NCBI GenBank assembly: GCA_013002375.1
Contig: JABDJW010000022.1
Span: 1 to 6,185 of the forward strand
From: Acidimicrobiales bacterium
Lineage (GTDB): Bacteria > Actinomycetota > Acidimicrobiia > Acidimicrobiales > SHLQ01
Direction of reading: 5' to 3'
DNA length: 6,185 nt
The notes beneath the pieces were generated by a model that was not told where the DNA came from, made no database searches, and worked only from the letters and a program-made list of their open reading frames with translations. Shown piece after piece: positions 5,217 through 6,185 of the stretch (within the stretch, counting starts at the first letter, position 1; each line of letters starts with the position of its first letter). Made by a program: the position numbers and the translations under genes.

Positions 5217-5304
5217 GGGGTCAGACCCCCAAACCCAGAAAGGGGTCAGACCCCAATACGCAAAAAGGGGTCAGACCCCAAACGGCAAAAAGGGGTCAGA
5301 CACC
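5217..5304. repeat. Four-copy tandem array of a 13-bp palindrome at exact 25-bp period
   Basis: GGGGTCAGACCCC occurs at 5217-5229, 5242-5254 and 5267-5279, with a degenerate copy at 5292-5304 (one C changed to A). All starts are exactly 25 bp apart. The 12-base spacers differ but end in A-rich runs (AGAAA, CAAAAA, CAAAAA). Read on the minus strand, copies 3, 2 and 1 are GGGGTCTGACCCC, and the upstream flanks become T-rich runs (TTTTT, TTTTT-like, TTTCT) directly after CCCC. This resembles short GC hairpins with U-tracts just past the ribF stop. Similar GGGGTC-GACCCC repeats occur near genes in many GC-rich genomes, from general recollection. Terminator function is inferred. Confidence 0.85.
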
Positions 5305-5320
5305 CTCACGCACCCTCACG
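5301..5320. repeat. 10-bp direct tandem duplication
   Basis: CACCCTCACG is present twice in immediate succession (5301-5310 and 5311-5320), starting inside the degenerate fourth copy of the 25-bp array. It looks like a slippage product at the array's ribF-side edge. Confidence 0.75.
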
Positions 5321-5345
5321 GACGCAGTCAGCCGGTCGGCGGGTG

Positions 5346-6185
5346 TTAGCCGAGCGAACGACGGGTGGCGGCGATGTCGAGATGCAGCTGATCCTTCAGC
5401 GCCTCGATGCCGTCGAACTTCACCTGACCCCGCAATACCTCGACGAACTTCACGTGAGCCCGCTCGCCGTACAGGTCGCCATCGAAGTCGAGCAGATGCG
5501 CTTCGAGCAACAACTTGCCGTCTTCGGCGTAGAACGTCGGTCGCGTACCGAGCGAAATCGCCGCCATGTGCACGTCGCCGTTCGGCCGCTCGTACCAGCC
5601 GGCGTAGACGCCATCCGCCGGTAGGAGGATTTCTTCGGGCACCGCCACGTTCGCGGTGCGGAAGCCCAGCCCGCGGGCCCGCTGATCGCCGCCCCGGACG
5701 AAGCCCCGCACCTCGTAGGGCCGGGTGAGAAGCCGGTTGGCCTCGGCCACCGAGCCGCTGGCCAACGCGGCGCGGATCGCGGTGGACGAAACCTGATCGC
5801 GGTCGCCGGCCGGCTGGCCATCAACGCCCACCAGGGACAGGCCCCGCACCTCGAAGCCAGCCTCGGCGCCGATCTCCTCCAGCAGAATCACGTTGCCCTG
5901 TCGCTGATGACCGAAGTGGAAGTCCTCTCCGACGATGACGGTCTTGCACTGCAATCCGTCGACCAGCACCTCGTACACGAACTCGGCCGCCGGTTCGGTC
6001 GACCGTTCGTGATCGAAGGTGATCACCAAACACGCATCGACGCCGGTATCGGTCAGCAGCTCGAGCTTTTGTTCGAGGTCGGTCAGCAGTGCCGGTGCCG
6101 ACTCCGGGCGAACGACGCTGGCCGGATGGCGATCAAAGGTGACGACCACCGACGCCAGTCCTTCGGATTCGGCGATGTCGCAGAC
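5346..6185 (-). CDS. ribF: Bifunctional riboflavin kinase / FAD synthetase, missing its N-terminus at the window edge
   Basis: RibF phosphorylates riboflavin to FMN and adenylates FMN to FAD in the cytoplasm. The frame is open to the right edge: 12 codons (VCDIAESEGLAS) precede the GTG at 6149, which is internal, so the true start and the GxxxGH nucleotide-binding motif lie outside. In the visible 279 residues the FAD synthetase domain shows VVVTFDRHP (13-21), VGEDFHFGHQRQGN (about 85-98) and SSTAIR (133-138). The kinase domain shows GFRTAN (174-179), LPADGVYAGWY (about 188-198), TRPTF (about 214-218), DLYGERAHVKFVEVLRGQVKF (about 237-257) and the terminal LGDQ-like helix. The usual GFPTAN kinase motif has R in place of P (residue 176, bases 5658-5660). 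Total length would be near the normal 300-330. It ends with TAA at 5346-5348, before the palindrome array. Confidence 0.95.
   Translation of the reverse strand, partial: VCDIAESEGLASVVVTFDRHPASVVRPESAPALLTDLEQKLELLTDTGVDACLVITFDHERSTEPAAEFVYEVLVDGLQCKTVIVGEDFHFGHQRQGNVILLEEIGAEAGFEVRGLSLVGVDGQPAGDRDQVSSTAIRAALASGSVAEANRLLTRPYEVRGFVRGGDQRARGLGFRTANVAVPEEILLPADGVYAGWYERPNGDVHMAAISLGTRPTFYAEDGKLLLEAHLLDFDGDLYGERAHVKFVEVLRGQVKFDGIEALKDQLHLDIAATRRSLG

Noticed and set aside
4954..5217. Small open frames across the riboswitch and its upstream region
   Set aside because: They cross a clear FMN riboswitch and lack family features or ribosome binding sites.
5217..5304. CRISPR array
   Set aside because: The repeat core is 13 bp and spacers are 12 bp, far below CRISPR sizes, and no cas gene is present.
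6147..6149. GTG at 6149 as the start of ribF
   Set aside because: The frame stays open to the window edge with family-like residues, and VVVTFDRHP is an internal motif; the real start lies outside the window.

Overview
This GC-rich window looks like a chromosomal housekeeping segment of an actinobacterium. That placement is an inference from base composition, the fused ribBA gene, and the ribF / rpsO / pnp gene set that often sits together in Actinomycetota. A member of the Acidimicrobiia would fit, but the sequence here does not prove it. Most genes are on the minus strand, so the window reads biologically from right to left.

Right end (5346-6185, minus): ribF, the bifunctional riboflavin kinase/FAD synthetase, cut at its 5' end by the window edge. 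Just past its stop lies a four-copy, exactly 25-bp-period array of the short palindrome GGGGTCAGACCCC. On the minus strand three copies are followed by T-rich runs, so the array may be a battery of small terminators. Next come a poor promoter candidate and a perfect palindrome (5134-5149). An FMN riboswitch follows (4935-5065, minus), with a leader able to hide the ribosome binding site of ribE (riboflavin synthase). ribE overlaps ribBA (DHBP synthase/GTP cyclohydrolase II) by ATGA. The two genes supply the two committed entry reactions and the last step of riboflavin synthesis under FMN feedback. ribF then turns riboflavin into FMN, the riboswitch ligand, and FAD. ribD and ribH are not in the window.

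Middle (1393-2944): a small accessory block. A TetR-family repressor (plus strand) is divergent from a four-helix membrane protein of unknown function (minus). The 84-bp gap between them carries two operator-like palindromes spaced 21 bp apart, covering the repressor's own likely promoter. A DUF1801 gene (plus) converges on the membrane protein gene and overlaps it tail to tail by 23 bp. The TetR gene converges on ribBA across a short gap containing a perfect hairpin.

Left end (1-1211, minus): rpsO (ribosomal protein S15), a 319-bp gap rich in inverted repeats, and the first 200 codons of pnp (PNPase). The gap includes a strong hairpin just before the pnp ribosome binding site, as expected for a structured, possibly autoregulated leader.

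The pathway genes are ordinary. The least explained items are the 25-bp palindrome array, the palindrome upstream of the riboswitch, and the TetR/membrane-protein pair. No CRISPR array, tRNA, rRNA or transposase gene was seen.
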